DNA of 64,000 nt from an uncultured Halomonas sp. (GCF_946887195.1 NZ_CAMPKE010000006.1:124001-188000); one strand, 5' to 3'. Shown: positions 22,192 to 32,096, numbered from the stretch's first letter. Translations and numbers: made by a program. Notes: generated by a model not told the origin, from the letters alone.

Positions 22192-22231
22192 GGTCGCCAA
22201 ACGACCGCTACCCGGGATATGCCAGACATCC

Positions 22232-23422
22232 ATGTGCGCAACCACGACCTCTTCCTTGCAGACGGCGAATGCCCCTCGATCCGATACGCCCATGGCTCGC
22301 TATCGTGCCGATCTCGCGCGCGAGGATTTCCAGTACGACAGCGCACAGCAGCGAGCCGTCGAACACCTGCAGCGCCTTTATGATGAACTGCTGAGCACAC
22401 CTCGCCAATCACTCGCCACGAGATCGGCGGACAAGGGCTTGACGTCCAGGGTCGCGAGTCTGTTCGGCAGGAAATCGGCTGCCGTGCCGGAGCCGACCGA
22501 ACCCACGGTCATGGGGTTGTATCTCTGGGGTGGCGTGGGGCGCGGCAAGACGTATCTGGTCGATACCTTCTACGAGTCGCTGCCGTTTCCCGACAAGATG
22601 CGCACCCATTTTCATCGCTTCATGCAGCGGGTGCACATCGAGCTTGGCCATTACAAGGGCGAGAAGAACCCCTTGACGCTGATTGCCGGCAAGTTCGCCA
22701 GCGAGGCGCGGGTCATCTGCTTCGATGAGTTCTTCGTGAAGGACATCACCGATGCGATGATTCTTGCCAACCTGCTCGAAGCGCTGTTCGCCAAGGGTGT
22801 GGTACTGGTCACGACATCCAACATCGTGCCTGACGAGCTTTACAAGGACGGCCTGCAGCGTGCTCGCTTCCTGCCGGCGATCGACCTGCTCAAGCGCCAC
22901 TGCGATGTCGTCAATGTCGACTCGGGTATCGATTACCGTCTGCGAGCGCTGGAGCGGGCCGAGATATTCCACTCGCCGCTCGATTCTGATGCGGCCACCG
23001 AACTGGCACGCAGCTTTCGTGAGATCGCCGGCTCGGAGGGCGAGCAGGATGCACCGATCGAAATCAACCATCGTGTACTGACATCGCGACGCTTGCACGA
23101 GGACGTGGTCTGGTTCGACTTCTCGGTGCTGTGCGATGGGCCGCGCAGCCAGAACGATTACATCGAACTGGCGCGCGAGTTTCATACCGTACTGGTCTCC
23201 GACGTGCCGCGATTGGGGCGCGATAGCGAAGACCAGGCGCGCCGTTTCATCAATATGGTCGATGAGTTCTACGATCGTGGCGTCAAGTTGCTGATGTCGG
23301 CCGAGACGCCCGCCGAGCAGTTGTACAGCGAGGGCTCGTTGTCGTTCGAGTTCGCCCGCACGCTGTCGCGGCTGCAGGAGATGCAATCTCGCGAATATCT
23401 GGCTCTGCCGCATAAACCCTAG
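22232..23422 (+). CDS. zapE: Cell division protein ZapE (AFG1-like ATPase)
   Basis: An AFG1/LACE1-type AAA ATPase that associates with the Z-ring under stress and low oxygen. Walker A is GGVGRGKTYLVD, Walker B is VICFDEFFVKD, and VLVTTSNIVPDELYKDGLQR is the typical sensor region. The start is uncertain. ATG 22292 gives 376 aa and ATG 22232 gives 396 aa. I prefer 22232 because the Thr-Pro-x-x-x-Tyr element found near the N-terminus of other ZapE proteins appears here as TPMARY, whose Thr-Pro precedes the 22292 codon. Neither start has a strong ribosome site. Confidence 0.93.
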   Translation: MCATTTSSLQTANAPRSDTPMARYRADLAREDFQYDSAQQRAVEHLQRLYDELLSTPRQSLATRSADKGLTSRVASLFGRKSAAVPEPTEPTVMGLYLWGGVGRGKTYLVDTFYESLPFPDKMRTHFHRFMQRVHIELGHYKGEKNPLTLIAGKFASEARVICFDEFFVKDITDAMILANLLEALFAKGVVLVTTSNIVPDELYKDGLQRARFLPAIDLLKRHCDVVNVDSGIDYRLRALERAEIFHSPLDSDAATELARSFREIAGSEGEQDAPIEINHRVLTSRRLHEDVVWFDFSVLCDGPRSQNDYIELAREFHTVLVSDVPRLGRDSEDQARRFINMVDEFYDRGVKLLMSAETPAEQLYSEGSLSFEFARTLSRLQEMQSREYLALPHKP

Positions 23423-23494
23423 CCGCGCTTCGCGCCGAGTCACGGGCGGCGAGCCGCGAGACGAACTCTGCCGTAGCTCGTAGCGAATTTACCC

Positions 23495-23523
23495 TTAACC
23501 TTGGCGTGAGCGTCATGTACAAT
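23495..23523 (+). promoter_or_regulatory. Candidate sigma-70 promoter of rplM-rpsI
   Basis: TTAACC (23495-23500) and TACAAT (23518-23523) are spaced by 17 bp, followed by a GC-rich discriminator (GCGCGC). This spacing and discriminator suit a growth-rate-regulated ribosomal protein promoter. Start of transcription would be near 23530, giving a leader of about 107 nt. Confidence 0.5.
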
Positions 23524-23539
23524 GCGCGCTCGCTCGACC

Positions 23540-23569
23540 GTTGTCACCGCGTAGTGTCAAGGTGACAAC
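23540..23569 (+). promoter_or_regulatory. Hairpin in the rplM leader
   Basis: GTTGTCACC (23540-23548) and GGTGACAAC (23561-23569) form a perfect 9-bp stem with a 12-nt loop in the proposed 5' leader. A second small stem, GATGC/GCATC, is at 23590-23605. The rplM ATG has only a weak ribosome site (GGTGA). In E. coli the leader of this operon is the target of autogenous repression by L13. That this structure has the same role is inference. Confidence 0.45.
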
Positions 23570-23636
23570 CAAGAAAAATAGGGATGGTCGATGCCTTAGA
23601 GCATCAGGCCCAATATATCGATTGGTGATTCAACCC

Positions 23637-24065
23637 ATGAAGACGTTCAGTGCTAAGCCGCAGTCCGTCCAGCGTGACTGGTATATCGTCGACGCCACGG
23701 ACAAGACGCTCGGTCGTCTGGCTACCGAAATCGCTCGCCGCCTGCGCGGCAAGCACAAGCCCGAGTACACCCCGCACGTCGACACCGGCGACTACATCGT
23801 CGTGATCAATGCCGAGAAGGTGCGTGTGACCGGCAACAAGGCTCAGGCCAAGAATTATTATCGTCATACCGGTTACCCGGGTGGCCTGCGTTCGATGTCC
23901 TTCGAGAAGATGATCGACCACGCGCCGCAGCGTGTCATCGAATCCGCCGTCAAGGGCATGTTGCCGAAAGGACCGCTGGGTCGTGCCATGTACACGAAGC
24001 TCAAGGTCTACGCAGGCACCGAGCACCCGCACGCGGCACAGCAGCCGCTAGAACTGAACCTCTAA
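23637..24065 (+). CDS. rplM: 50S ribosomal protein L13
   Basis: A 142-residue protein, the same length as E. coli L13. Conserved parts are the start [20 protein letters not shown], then [19 protein letters not shown], and [21 protein letters not shown]. It is an early-assembling 23S rRNA-binding protein of the 50S subunit. ATG 23637 is chosen; a 32-codon upstream extension would translate the leader hairpin and has no family similarity. It is in an operon with rpsI, 14 bp downstream. Confidence 0.98.
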   Translation: MKTFSAKPQSVQRDWYIVDATDKTLGRLATEIARRLRGKHKPEYTPHVDTGDYIVVINAEKVRVTGNKAQAKNYYRHTGYPGGLRSMSFEKMIDHAPQRVIESAVKGMLPKGPLGRAMYTKLKVYAGTEHPHAAQQPLELNL

Positions 24066-24079
24066 GGGGATATAACGCC

Positions 24080-24469
24080 ATGTCACAGCAGTATTATGGT
24101 ACCGGGCGCCGCAAGACATCCACGGCCCGCGTGTTCCTGAGGCCGGGCACCGGCAAGATCACCGTCAACAGCCGCGAGCTGGGCGAGTACTTCGGTCGCG
24201 TTACCGCGCAGATGGTGGTTCGCCAGCCGTTCGAGCTGACCCAGACCGGTGAGCAATTCGATGCGTATATCACCGTCAAGGGCGGTGGCGGTTCGGCGCA
24301 GGCCGGGGCCATTCGTCACGGCATCACGCGTGCACTGCTCGATTACAACGAGGATTTCCGTAAGCCGCTGCGTGAAGCCGGCTACGTGACCCGCGACGCT
24401 CGCGAAGTCGAGCGTAAGAAAGTCGGTCTACGCAAGGCTCGCCGTCGCCCGCAGTTCTCCAAGCGCTGA
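24080..24469 (+). CDS. rpsI: 30S ribosomal protein S9
   Basis: A 129-residue protein (E. coli 130) with the family start [20 protein letters not shown] and the universal C-terminus RRPQFSKR, whose basic tail reaches the P-site tRNA on the 30S subunit. AAGGGG precedes the start. It is followed 26 bp later by a strong intrinsic terminator, closing the two-gene operon. Confidence 0.99.
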   Translation: MSQQYYGTGRRKTSTARVFLRPGTGKITVNSRELGEYFGRVTAQMVVRQPFELTQTGEQFDAYITVKGGGGSAQAGAIRHGITRALLDYNEDFRKPLREAGYVTRDAREVERKKVGLRKARRRPQFSKR

Positions 24470-24495
24470 TTCTCCTCGCGCGGGGCACGACAACA

Positions 24496-24529
24496 GCGTC
24501 CAGGCTCATTGGCCTGGACGCTTTTTTTT
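24496..24529 (+). terminator. Intrinsic terminator of rplM-rpsI
   Basis: A perfect 10-bp stem (GCGTCCAGGC, 24496-24505, with GCCTGGACGC, 24512-24521), a 6-nt loop and eight T residues (24522-24529). This is a textbook Rho-independent terminator, and it isolates petABC from the ribosomal operon. Confidence 0.93.
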
Positions 24530-24542
24530 GGTTTCCCATCGG

Positions 24543-24609
24543 TTGCCGACAACATTAAATCCTTATCATGAAGCGCTAGCTTGTGTTGGGTGGCGCCTTT
24601 TCTTAACAT
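24543..24609 (+). promoter_or_regulatory. Possible promoter region of petABC
   Basis: The 173-bp gap between the terminator and petA is AT-rich relative to its surroundings. Two weak pairs can be read: TTGCCG (24543-24548) with TATCAT (24564-24569) at a 15-bp spacing, and TTGTGT (24581-24586) with TAACAT (24604-24609) at 17 bp. Neither is close to consensus. A promoter must lie here because of the terminator upstream. Confidence 0.3.
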
Positions 24610-24702
24610 GATTGGCATTTGTATCCGTAAGTTGCACGTTCTTGCTTGTAGCGGGTCGGCGCGTGGCGGCCTTGCGGGTAAGTCGATGGGAGAAACCTGA
24701 AG

Positions 24703-25299
24703 ATGGCAGATAACGGCGTAAACAAAGGGCGACGCCGTTTCCTCGTAGGTGCCACCACTGTCGTGGGCGCGGTCGGCGCTGTCGGGGTAGCGGTCCCCTT
24801 TGTGGCTTCCTGGCAACCGAGCGCGAAAGCGTTGGCGGCCGGTGCTCCAGTGAGTGCGGATGTCTCCAAGCTGGAGGTCGGCCAGCAGATGACCGCTGAA
24901 TGGCGGGGTCGCCCGGTATGGATATTGCGCCGCTCCGAAGCAATGATCGAGCAGACGAGAAGCATCGACCCCAGCCAGCTTCGCGATCCGCAGTCCGAAG
25001 CGCCTCAGCAGCCTCCTTACATTGAAGGTCCGTTGCGCTCCATCAAGCCCGAATACGGCGTTCTCATCGGCATTTGCACTCACCTGGGCTGCTCACCAAC
25101 TTTCCGGCCCGAGCCGGGCGCCGCCGATCTCGGTGCCGATTGGCCGGGCGGTTATCTGTGCCCTTGCCACGGCTCTCGCTTCGACCTGGCCGGCCGTGTG
25201 TATACCGGCGTACCGGCGCCGCTGAACCTGGAGGTGCCGCCGCATCGTTACGATAGCGACACCATAATCGTGGTTGGTGAAGACGAGGAGGCGGCCTGA
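24703..25299 (+). CDS. petA: Ubiquinol-cytochrome c reductase Rieske iron-sulfur subunit
   Basis: A 198-residue Rieske protein of the cytochrome bc1 complex. It has a twin-arginine-type N-terminus (GRRRFLVG, residues 9-16) and a membrane anchor (VVGAVGAVGVAVPFVASW). The [2Fe-2S] ligands are in CTHLGC (Cys125, His127) and CPCHGS (Cys153, His156), with Cys130 and Cys155 forming the usual disulfide. It accepts an electron from ubiquinol at the Qo site and passes it to cytochrome c1. The stop overlaps the petB start by one base (TGATG). Confidence 0.97.
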   Translation: MADNGVNKGRRRFLVGATTVVGAVGAVGVAVPFVASWQPSAKALAAGAPVSADVSKLEVGQQMTAEWRGRPVWILRRSEAMIEQTRSIDPSQLRDPQSEAPQQPPYIEGPLRSIKPEYGVLIGICTHLGCSPTFRPEPGAADLGADWPGGYLCPCHGSRFDLAGRVYTGVPAPLNLEVPPHRYDSDTIIVVGEDEEAA

Positions 25300-26558
25300 T
25301 GGGTAATCCGAATCGCGCCAAGGCGGATAAAGGCATCATGCGCTGGGTTGATGACCGCTTTCCCGCCACCCAGATGTGGCAGGACCACCTATCTCAATAT
25401 TATGCGCCCAAGAACTTCAATTTCTGGTACTTCTTCGGTTCGCTGGCAATGCTGGTACTGGTCAATCAGATACTGACCGGCGTCTGGCTGACCATGAGCT
25501 ACAACCCGACCGCGGAAGGCGCCTTCGCCTCCGTTCAGTACATCATGCGTGACGTCAACTATGGTTGGCTGATCCGCTACATGCACTCGACCGGTGCCTC
25601 GGCGTTCTTCGTGGTGATTTACCTGCATATGTTCCGTGGCCTGCTCTACGGCTCTTACAAGGCGCCGCGTGAGTTGATCTGGATCTTCGGGATGTGCATC
25701 TACCTGGCGCTGATGGCCGAGGCCTTCATGGGCTACCTGCTGCCCTGGGGGCAAATGTCCTACTGGGGCGCTCAGGTCATCATCTCGCTGTTTTCGGCGA
25801 TCCCCCTGATCGGCCCGGATCTGGCACAGTGGATTCGCGGCGACTTCCTGATTTCCGGCATCACGCTGAACCGCTTCTTCGCTCTGCACGTAGTGGCGCT
25901 GCCGATCGTGATTCTCGGCCTGGTGGTGCTGCACCTGGTGGCGTTGCACGAGGTCGGTTCCAACAATCCTGATGGTATCGATATCAAGGACGAGACGGAC
26001 GAGTCCGGCAAGCCATTGGATGGCATCCCGTTCCATCCGTACTACACGGTCAAGGACCTCTTCGGGGTCGCGGTGTTCCTGTTCGTCTTCTGCGGGGTCA
26101 TTTTTTACTTCCCCGAGGGTGGCGGCTATTTCATCGAGAAGCCCAATTTCGAGCCGTCCGATCCGCTGAAGACGCCCTCGCATATCGCGCCGGTCTGGTA
26201 CTTCACGCCGTTCTACGCGATTCTGCGCGCGATCACTTTCGATCTATTCGCACTGCCCGCCAAGTTCTGGGGCGTGGTAATGATGGGGCTGTCGATTGCG
26301 TTGCTATTCGTCATGCCCTGGCTGGATCGTAGCCCGGTACGCTCGATGCGCTACAAAGGCTGGATGTCCAAGGTGATGCTTGCGCTGTTCGCGGTGGCTT
26401 TCGTCACATTGGGCGTGCTTGGCGTACTACCCACGACCGATACGCGCACGGTGATCGCGCAGGTCGCGACCGGTATGTATTTCGCCTACTTCCTGCTGAT
26501 GCCGTTGTACACCCGGCTCGAGAAAACCAAACCCGTTCCACAAAGGGTGACTGGCTAA
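25299..26558 (+). CDS. petB: Cytochrome b subunit of the bc1 complex
   Basis: A 419-residue, eight-helix membrane protein carrying hemes bL and bH. Histidine ligand regions are visible in helix B (GWLIRYMHSTGASAFFVVIYLHM) and helix D (FFALHVVALPIVILGLVVLHLVALHE, split around residues 190-215). The Qo-site motif PEW appears in its variant form in the segment beginning IAPVWYFTPFYAILRA (PVW). Length fits a full proteobacterial cytochrome b. It overlaps petA and petC by one base each (TGATG, TAATG). Confidence 0.97.
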   Translation: MGNPNRAKADKGIMRWVDDRFPATQMWQDHLSQYYAPKNFNFWYFFGSLAMLVLVNQILTGVWLTMSYNPTAEGAFASVQYIMRDVNYGWLIRYMHSTGASAFFVVIYLHMFRGLLYGSYKAPRELIWIFGMCIYLALMAEAFMGYLLPWGQMSYWGAQVIISLFSAIPLIGPDLAQWIRGDFLISGITLNRFFALHVVALPIVILGLVVLHLVALHEVGSNNPDGIDIKDETDESGKPLDGIPFHPYYTVKDLFGVAVFLFVFCGVIFYFPEGGGYFIEKPNFEPSDPLKTPSHIAPVWYFTPFYAILRAITFDLFALPAKFWGVVMMGLSIALLFVMPWLDRSPVRSMRYKGWMSKVMLALFAVAFVTLGVLGVLPTTDTRTVIAQVATGMYFAYFLLMPLYTRLEKTKPVPQRVTG

Positions 26559-27328
26559 TGAAAAAGCAATGTCTTGCGCTGCTCTTCGCGCTGGTGCCCT
26601 TTACCGCCTTGGCTGTGGAAAGCCATGTCCACCTCGACGAGATGAATCCCGACCTGCAGGACAAGGCGTCGCTGCAGAACGGTATGAAGTTGTACGTCAA
26701 CTACTGCATGGGCTGCCATTCGCTCGAATATCAGCGTTTCAGTCGCGCCGCCGAGGATCTCGGCATGCCTCAGGAGCTGGTCGAGGACAACCTGATCTTC
26801 GCCGAGAATCTCACCTTCAACGACCAGATGCGGATCGCCATGGAAGAGGAGGATGCCGCAGGCTGGTTCGGCGCCGCACCGCCGGATCTGACGCTGGAAG
26901 CGCGTCTGCGCGGCACCGATTGGATCTATACGTATCTGCGTAGCTTCTACGAAGATCCTGAGCGGCCCTGGGGTGTCAACAACACCGTATTCCCGGATGT
27001 CGGCATGCCCAATGTGCTGGAACCTCTCCAGGGCACTCAGGAGATGGTCTGCGCGCGCACCGCCGAAGCCGGGTTGCCGGATGCCGAGCTGGACCCGCTT
27101 TCGGGACTCTACGAATCCTGTCATGTGCTGCAGATCACCGAGCCGGGCTCGATGAGTCCCGAGGAGTTCGATCAGGCGATGTGGGATCTGACCAACTTCC
27201 TCGCCTACGTCGGCGAGCCGGCCAAGTTGCAGGCTCAATCTCTTGGGCCAAAGGTACTGATTTTTCTAGTTATCTTCGGCCTGATCGCCTACCTGCTAAA
27301 GCGTGAATACTGGCGCGACATTCACTAG
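26558..27328 (+). CDS. petC: Cytochrome c1 subunit of the bc1 complex
   Basis: A 256-residue cytochrome c1. It has a signal peptide ([18 protein letters not shown]), the heme c motif CMGCH at residues 50-54, and a C-terminal membrane anchor (about 230-250, [15 protein letters not shown]) followed by a basic end, KREYWRDIH. It delivers electrons to soluble cytochrome c. It is the last gene of petABC. Confidence 0.96.
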   Translation: MKKQCLALLFALVPFTALAVESHVHLDEMNPDLQDKASLQNGMKLYVNYCMGCHSLEYQRFSRAAEDLGMPQELVEDNLIFAENLTFNDQMRIAMEEEDAAGWFGAAPPDLTLEARLRGTDWIYTYLRSFYEDPERPWGVNNTVFPDVGMPNVLEPLQGTQEMVCARTAEAGLPDAELDPLSGLYESCHVLQITEPGSMSPEEFDQAMWDLTNFLAYVGEPAKLQAQSLGPKVLIFLVIFGLIAYLLKREYWRDIH

Positions 27329-27343
27329 CGGTAGCTTTTCCAG

Positions 27344-27376
27344 CGGGGGCGTGCGGCTCGGGGCCGTGCGCCCCCG
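27344..27376 (+). terminator. GC-rich hairpin after petC
   Basis: CGGGGGCG (27344-27351) pairs perfectly with CGCCCCCG (27369-27376), with an inner CGGC/GCCG stem. It lies 16 bp after the petC stop and could end the operon or protect its 3' end. No T run follows, so intrinsic termination would be inefficient. Confidence 0.45.
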
Positions 27377-27491
27377 TTGTATGTGGTCGGGTCGCGTACG
27401 GCTTGACCACGATCAATCGGATCGCGTGCGGCTCTCGCCCGGCGCATGTCGTGTTATCATCTGGGCTCGAACTGATGCGAGGAAGTGTTAC

Positions 27492-28118
27492 ATGGGTGTA
27501 GTGGCCAAGCGGTCGTCGATGACCTTCTACTCCGGCAGTGATGATCATTACAGTCATCGCGTGCGTATCGTGCTGGCCGAGAAGGGCGTCGCCGTGGATA
27601 TTGTCGATGTCACTGAGGATAGCCGCCCCGCCGAGTTGGCGGATCTCAACCCGTACAACAGCGTTCCCACGCTGCTGGATCGCGACCTGGTACTCTATGA
27701 ATCCAAGGTGATGATGGAGTATCTCGATGAGCGCTTCCCACACCCACCGCTGCTACCGGTATACCCGGTAGCGAGAGCGCAGAGCCGGTTGTGGATGCAT
27801 CGTATCGAGCGCGAATGGTGCCCGCTGGCCGAAGTGGTTCTGACCGGTAGCAAGAAGGATGCCGAGAAGGCGCGCAAGGAATTGCGCGAAAGCCTGGTTG
27901 GCATCAGCCCGATCTTCGAGGATATGCCGTTTTTCATGAGCGAGGAGTTCTCGTTGGTGGATTGCTGCATAGCGCCGATTCTATGGCGTTTGCCAGCACT
28001 CGGCATCGAGCTGCCGGAGAAGCAGGTCAAGCCGCTGATCTCCTACATGGAGCGTCTGTTCGCGCGCGATGCCTTCAAGGCTTCATTATCCGAACACGAG
28101 CGCGAAATGCGCACCTGA
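27492..28118 (+). CDS. sspA: Stringent starvation protein A
   Basis: A 208-residue glutathione-S-transferase-fold protein that binds RNA polymerase and affects late and stress promoters in E. coli. Family features: [41 protein letters not shown] and the C-terminal [17 protein letters not shown]. It has the usual sspA-sspB order after petABC. GAGGAAG lies upstream of ATG 27492; a longer open frame to 27303 would start inside petC and is discounted. Confidence 0.96.
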   Translation: MGVVAKRSSMTFYSGSDDHYSHRVRIVLAEKGVAVDIVDVTEDSRPAELADLNPYNSVPTLLDRDLVLYESKVMMEYLDERFPHPPLLPVYPVARAQSRLWMHRIEREWCPLAEVVLTGSKKDAEKARKELRESLVGISPIFEDMPFFMSEEFSLVDCCIAPILWRLPALGIELPEKQVKPLISYMERLFARDAFKASLSEHEREMRT

Positions 28119-28196
28119 ATTCACCGTCGCGTCGCCGCGGTCGGGCTCAACCTGCTCGATCGCACGCGTCGCGCTCAGCCGAAAGGGGGCAAGCTC

Positions 28197-28670
28197 ATGC
28201 TGTCCAGCCGTCCCTATCTCGCCAGGGCTTTGTACGAGTGGTTGCTGGATAATCAGCAGACACCTTATATCGTCGTCGATGCCGAACGCGATGGCGTTCA
28301 AGTGCCTGGTCAGTTCGTTCAAAACGGTCAGATCGTTCTCAATATCGCGCCGACCGCGGTTCGCGATTTGTCGCTAGCCAACGATGCCGTTACCTTCAGC
28401 GCGCGCTTCGGCGGCCAGCCCATGCAGGTCATCGTGCCTTGCGAGGCGATGATCGCACTATATGCCCGCGAGAATGGCGTAGGCATGGTGTTCGGTCACG
28501 AGCCGGTGATGCCGGGCTATCAAGAGGCGGCACCAGCCGATGAAACGCAGGACGATGGCGAGCGTCCGGCTCTGGAGAGTGTCGACGGTAATATCGAGTC
28601 CGGTAGTGGAGAGAGTGCCGGCGAAGATACACCACGCAAGGGACGGGCTTCGTTGCGCGTGATTAAATAG
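28197..28670 (+). CDS. sspB: ClpXP adaptor SspB
   Basis: A 157-residue adaptor that brings ssrA-tagged proteins to ClpXP. The folded domain covers about residues 1-110 (RPYLARALYEWLLDNQQTPYIVVDA, VPCEAMIALYARENG). It is followed by an acidic flexible linker and a C-terminal ClpX-binding peptide ending GRASLRVIK, close to the RPxLRVVK ending of E. coli SspB. It lies 78 bp after sspA. Confidence 0.95.
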   Translation: MLSSRPYLARALYEWLLDNQQTPYIVVDAERDGVQVPGQFVQNGQIVLNIAPTAVRDLSLANDAVTFSARFGGQPMQVIVPCEAMIALYARENGVGMVFGHEPVMPGYQEAAPADETQDDGERPALESVDGNIESGSGESAGEDTPRKGRASLRVIK

Positions 28671-28694
28671 GGTTTTCGGTACCTTGATTGGAAT

Positions 28695-28730
28695 AAAAAA
28701 ACGGGTGATTGCAAATCACCCGTTTTTTTT
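28695..28730. terminator. Bidirectional intrinsic terminator between sspB and dolP
   Basis: A 10-bp perfect stem (ACGGGTGATT, 28701-28710; AATCACCCGT, 28714-28723) with a 3-nt loop, preceded by six A and followed by a T run. The A run gives a T tract on the other strand, so the element can stop both sspB (+) and dolP (-) transcripts. Confidence 0.92.
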
Positions 28731-28751
28731 ATTGCCAGTCGACAAGCGCTG

Positions 28752-29327
28752 TCAATCGAGGTATTCGAAGACCTTGACGATGCGCTGGATACCGCCGATC
28801 TGCGATACCACGTTGACGATCTGCTGCGCTTCCTGGCGGGTCACGATGCCCATCAGGTAAATGGTCGAGTTCTCGCTGATGACTTCGATGCGGCTCGAGT
28901 CGATATTCTCGTTGGTCGCCAGCTCGGTCTGAACCCGCGTTTCCAGCCAAGTGTCGGTCATGCGTTGGCCCAGCGGCAGATTGGCCGCTACCATCAGCTC
29001 ATTGTGAACCTGACGCACGCGGCGAACGTTCTGGGCGATCTCGCCGGCCTTGTCCTTGAGCTCCTGGCTCGGTACCTGGCCAAACAGCAGAACGATGCCG
29101 TTGTAGCTATGAATGCCGACACGTGCGTCGCCGAGGCGGGCATCGGTGCGCTCCATCGTGGACTCGATCTTGGATTCGATGCTCTCGTCCTCTACCTTCA
29201 TGCCGACGGTGCGGGTGCCGTAATTCTCACCGGTCGAAGGTGGGGTGTTCATCTCGTTGATGGCCGAGCATCCACCGAGGGCCAACGCCAGGGTCAACAG
29301 GGCCGGGGTCACTAGTCCTTTTTTCAT
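28752..29327 (-). CDS. dolP: BON-domain outer-membrane lipoprotein DolP (YraP)
   Basis: A 191-residue lipoprotein, the same length as E. coli DolP. The lipobox is LGGC with the lipidated Cys20. Two BON domains follow (about 45-115 and 120-190), each with the glycine turn pattern (YNGIVLLFGQV; NSTIYLMGIV). DolP binds anionic phospholipid in the outer membrane and supports BAM function and envelope integrity. ATG 29327 starts the signal sequence; a 40-codon upstream extension overlaps diaA in another frame. Confidence 0.94.
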   Translation of the reverse strand: MKKGLVTPALLTLALALGGCSAINEMNTPPSTGENYGTRTVGMKVEDESIESKIESTMERTDARLGDARVGIHSYNGIVLLFGQVPSQELKDKAGEIAQNVRRVRQVHNELMVAANLPLGQRMTDTWLETRVQTELATNENIDSSRIEVISENSTIYLMGIVTRQEAQQIVNVVSQIGGIQRIVKVFEYLD

Positions 29328-29332
29328 CGCTC

Positions 29333-29950
<618 letters not shown>

Positions 29951-30319
29951 TCAGAACGCGTCGAAGGCGGCGCGCACCCAAGTGAACTCCAGCTGCGGCG
30001 GAGTGCCGGTGACGCCGACCACGTCGAAGCGACACGGACATGATAGCCCTTTGCGTAGTAGATAAAAACGCGCCGCCCGGATCAGGCGGCGCTGCTTGGC
30101 AATATTGACGGTCTCCAGCGGATGGCCGTGACGAACGTCGCGGCGATGACGAACCTCGATGAAGGCCAGGGTGTCGCCCTCGCGCATGACCAGATCCAAT
30201 TCGCCGCCCTTGGCATGCTGGTTGCGATCGACCGATTGCAGACCCTTGGCCTGCAACCAGATTTCGGTGGCGCGTTCGATCGCCTCGCCGCGGGCGCGGG
30301 CGTCGCTAGAGCGGACCAT
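29951..30319 (-). CDS. YraN family (UPF0102) endonuclease-like protein
   Basis: A 122-residue protein with a restriction-endonuclease-like core: GEAIERATEIWLQAKG, then GELDLVMREGDTLAFIEVRHR, which carries the E-x(n)-D-x(n)-ExK-like pattern (here EVR). The cellular role of the UPF0102/YraN family is not settled. Its start lies within the last 14 nt of lpoA in another frame. Confidence 0.92.
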   Translation of the reverse strand: MVRSSDARARGEAIERATEIWLQAKGLQSVDRNQHAKGGELDLVMREGDTLAFIEVRHRRDVRHGHPLETVNIAKQRRLIRAARFYLLRKGLSCPCRFDVVGVTGTPPQLEFTWVRAAFDAF

Positions 30320-32096
30320 TGCCGAACATCGCCTTCTGGCTGTTGCGCAGCGGGGGCTGCGGTACGCCGTTGGTGAATTCCGCCCATGGCAGATCGCGAT
30401 GAATGCGCCCGTCCGGCGCCGCGCTCAACGCACCGGTGGCTCCGTAGAACTCGGTATTGGGCGCGGCCTCGAGCAGGGGCAGGCGGCGGGCCAGTTCATA
30501 GGCATCGACACCCATCGCCTTGAGCTTGAACAGGGCGGGTTCGTCGTCACTGCGTAGTGCATAGTAGCTTTCGACGAAGGGCAGGGCGTTCTCGCCGCCT
30601 ACCGCGGCCTCGGGAATGATCCAGGGTATCTCGATGAACTGAACGCCATTGAGATCGTGATCGACACGCGGTTGCGGGCGACCTTCGTAGAGATGCGAAG
30701 TGGCATAGATCGGCAGTTCGTCGGCGTAATAGTACGCTAGCGTCGGCGGTACCTGGCGTGCATAGCTGGGCAGGGCGAGCAGAAACAGCATATCCATGTC
30801 GCGCTGTGCTCGCTCGTTGGTCACGTTGAGCAGTTGCTGGACAGCGCTGGATACCGATGCCTCGGGATCGTAGCTGGTCAGCGCGGCCAGGCTACCGCCC
30901 TGTTGCATCCAGGCTTCGCGGAACGCATCGGCGACCCGATCGCCCCAGGCGTTGTCGGGCACCAGCATGCCAGCGCGGCGATGGCCGTCGAGCCAGGCAC
31001 GTTTGGCGACCTGGCGGGCTTCGTCCTCGGCGGACAGGCCATACTGAAACAGGTTGTCGGCGTTGTTGCTGGGAGCGGTGCCGTAATTGAGCGCCAGAGT
31101 CGGCAAGGGCACGCTAGCGCGTTGCTCGAGCCGCGATACCTTATCCTTGTCGAGCGGGCCGATGACCACTTGGGCGCCGTTCATGGTGGCACGAGCGTAA
31201 AGGGTATCCAGGTTGCCCCGGCTGGCATCGTAGAAGCTCAACTGCGGTGTCTGCTCGCCCTGGTCGAGGGCATTCATGTGCCGTGTCTGCATGCCTTCGC
31301 GGATGGCCTGGGCGACGCCGGCCAACGCGCCGGACTCGGGTAGAAAAACCGCGATATGACGAACGTCCTGGCCGCGCAGTTCGCTCAGCGCCTGCAGATT
31401 CGATGGTAGCCGGCGGGTGGCGGGATGGTTCGGGTAGCGGCTGCGCCATTCGTCGATACGTGCGAATAGCCCGGCAATGTCGCCACCGTTGCGCCGCTGC
31501 AGCCGAATCAGCTCGACCCAGCCGGTGGCGAGCGGATCGCCCTGGCTGGCCAACTGATCGAGTACCTGGCCACGCAGCCTCGAGAGTTGGCGCCAGATGG
31601 CATCGTTGAGGTCGAACGGCGCGTCGTCGCGTTGCAGGTCGATCAGCGTTCGGACGGAAGCCTGGGCTTCGCCGACCAGACCGAGCGCCAGACCGCGCCG
31701 GTAACGCAGCGTCATGGCATCGTCGCGCGACATCGGCAGGCCATCCTCGAGCAGCGCGGTGGCCTGAATGACGCTCCAGCCGTCTTCCTGCTCCAATCCC
31801 ACCTGCGATAGCAGCAACGCCCATTGCACACGTTCGTCGACATCGAGCAGGCTGGCATCGATGCCGGAGGCCACTCGCAGGGCCTGCGAGTAATCGCCAC
31901 GGCGTGCTAGGATATCCGCCGCCTGGAGTCGGGTGCGGGCCGCTTCCGGGCCGCTCTGGTTCTGTGCCTGGGCCAACAGTTCGGCGGGCTCGGCGCCGCC
32001 GCGCAGCGTCTCGACCATACCCTGCTGACCGGCACAGCCAGCCATGAGGAGTGCCACCAAGCCGGCACCTATCAGGCGTCGCAGCGAATTATCCAT
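30306..32096 (-). CDS. lpoA: Outer-membrane lipoprotein LpoA, activator of PBP1a
   Basis: A 596-residue lipoprotein with lipobox MAGC (Cys21). The N-terminal half is helical and TPR-like (about 30-250: ADILARRGDYSQALRVASG). The C-terminal half is a periplasmic-binding-protein fold of the LppC family (about 250-560: HIAVFLPESGALAGVAQAIREG, VIGPLDKDKVSRLEQ). LpoA spans the periplasm to stimulate the transpeptidase PBP1a. It is divergent from rsmI, and AAGGA lies 10 nt before the start. Confidence 0.93.
   Translation of the reverse strand: MDNSLRRLIGAGLVALLMAGCAGQQGMVETLRGGAEPAELLAQAQNQSGPEAARTRLQAADILARRGDYSQALRVASGIDASLLDVDERVQWALLLSQVGLEQEDGWSVIQATALLEDGLPMSRDDAMTLRYRRGLALGLVGEAQASVRTLIDLQRDDAPFDLNDAIWRQLSRLRGQVLDQLASQGDPLATGWVELIRLQRRNGGDIAGLFARIDEWRSRYPNHPATRRLPSNLQALSELRGQDVRHIAVFLPESGALAGVAQAIREGMQTRHMNALDQGEQTPQLSFYDASRGNLDTLYARATMNGAQVVIGPLDKDKVSRLEQRASVPLPTLALNYGTAPSNNADNLFQYGLSAEDEARQVAKRAWLDGHRRAGMLVPDNAWGDRVADAFREAWMQQGGSLAALTSYDPEASVSSAVQQLLNVTNERAQRDMDMLFLLALPSYARQVPPTLAYYYADELPIYATSHLYEGRPQPRVDHDLNGVQFIEIPWIIPEAAVGGENALPFVESYYALRSDDEPALFKLKAMGVDAYELARRLPLLEAAPNTEFYGATGALSAAPDGRIHRDLPWAEFTNGVPQPPLRNSQKAMFGNGPL

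Noticed and set aside
24496..24529. The rpsI hairpin as a possible attenuator for petA
   Set aside because: A perfect stem followed by eight T, with no alternative antiterminator and 173 bp before petA, is simply the end of rplM-rpsI.
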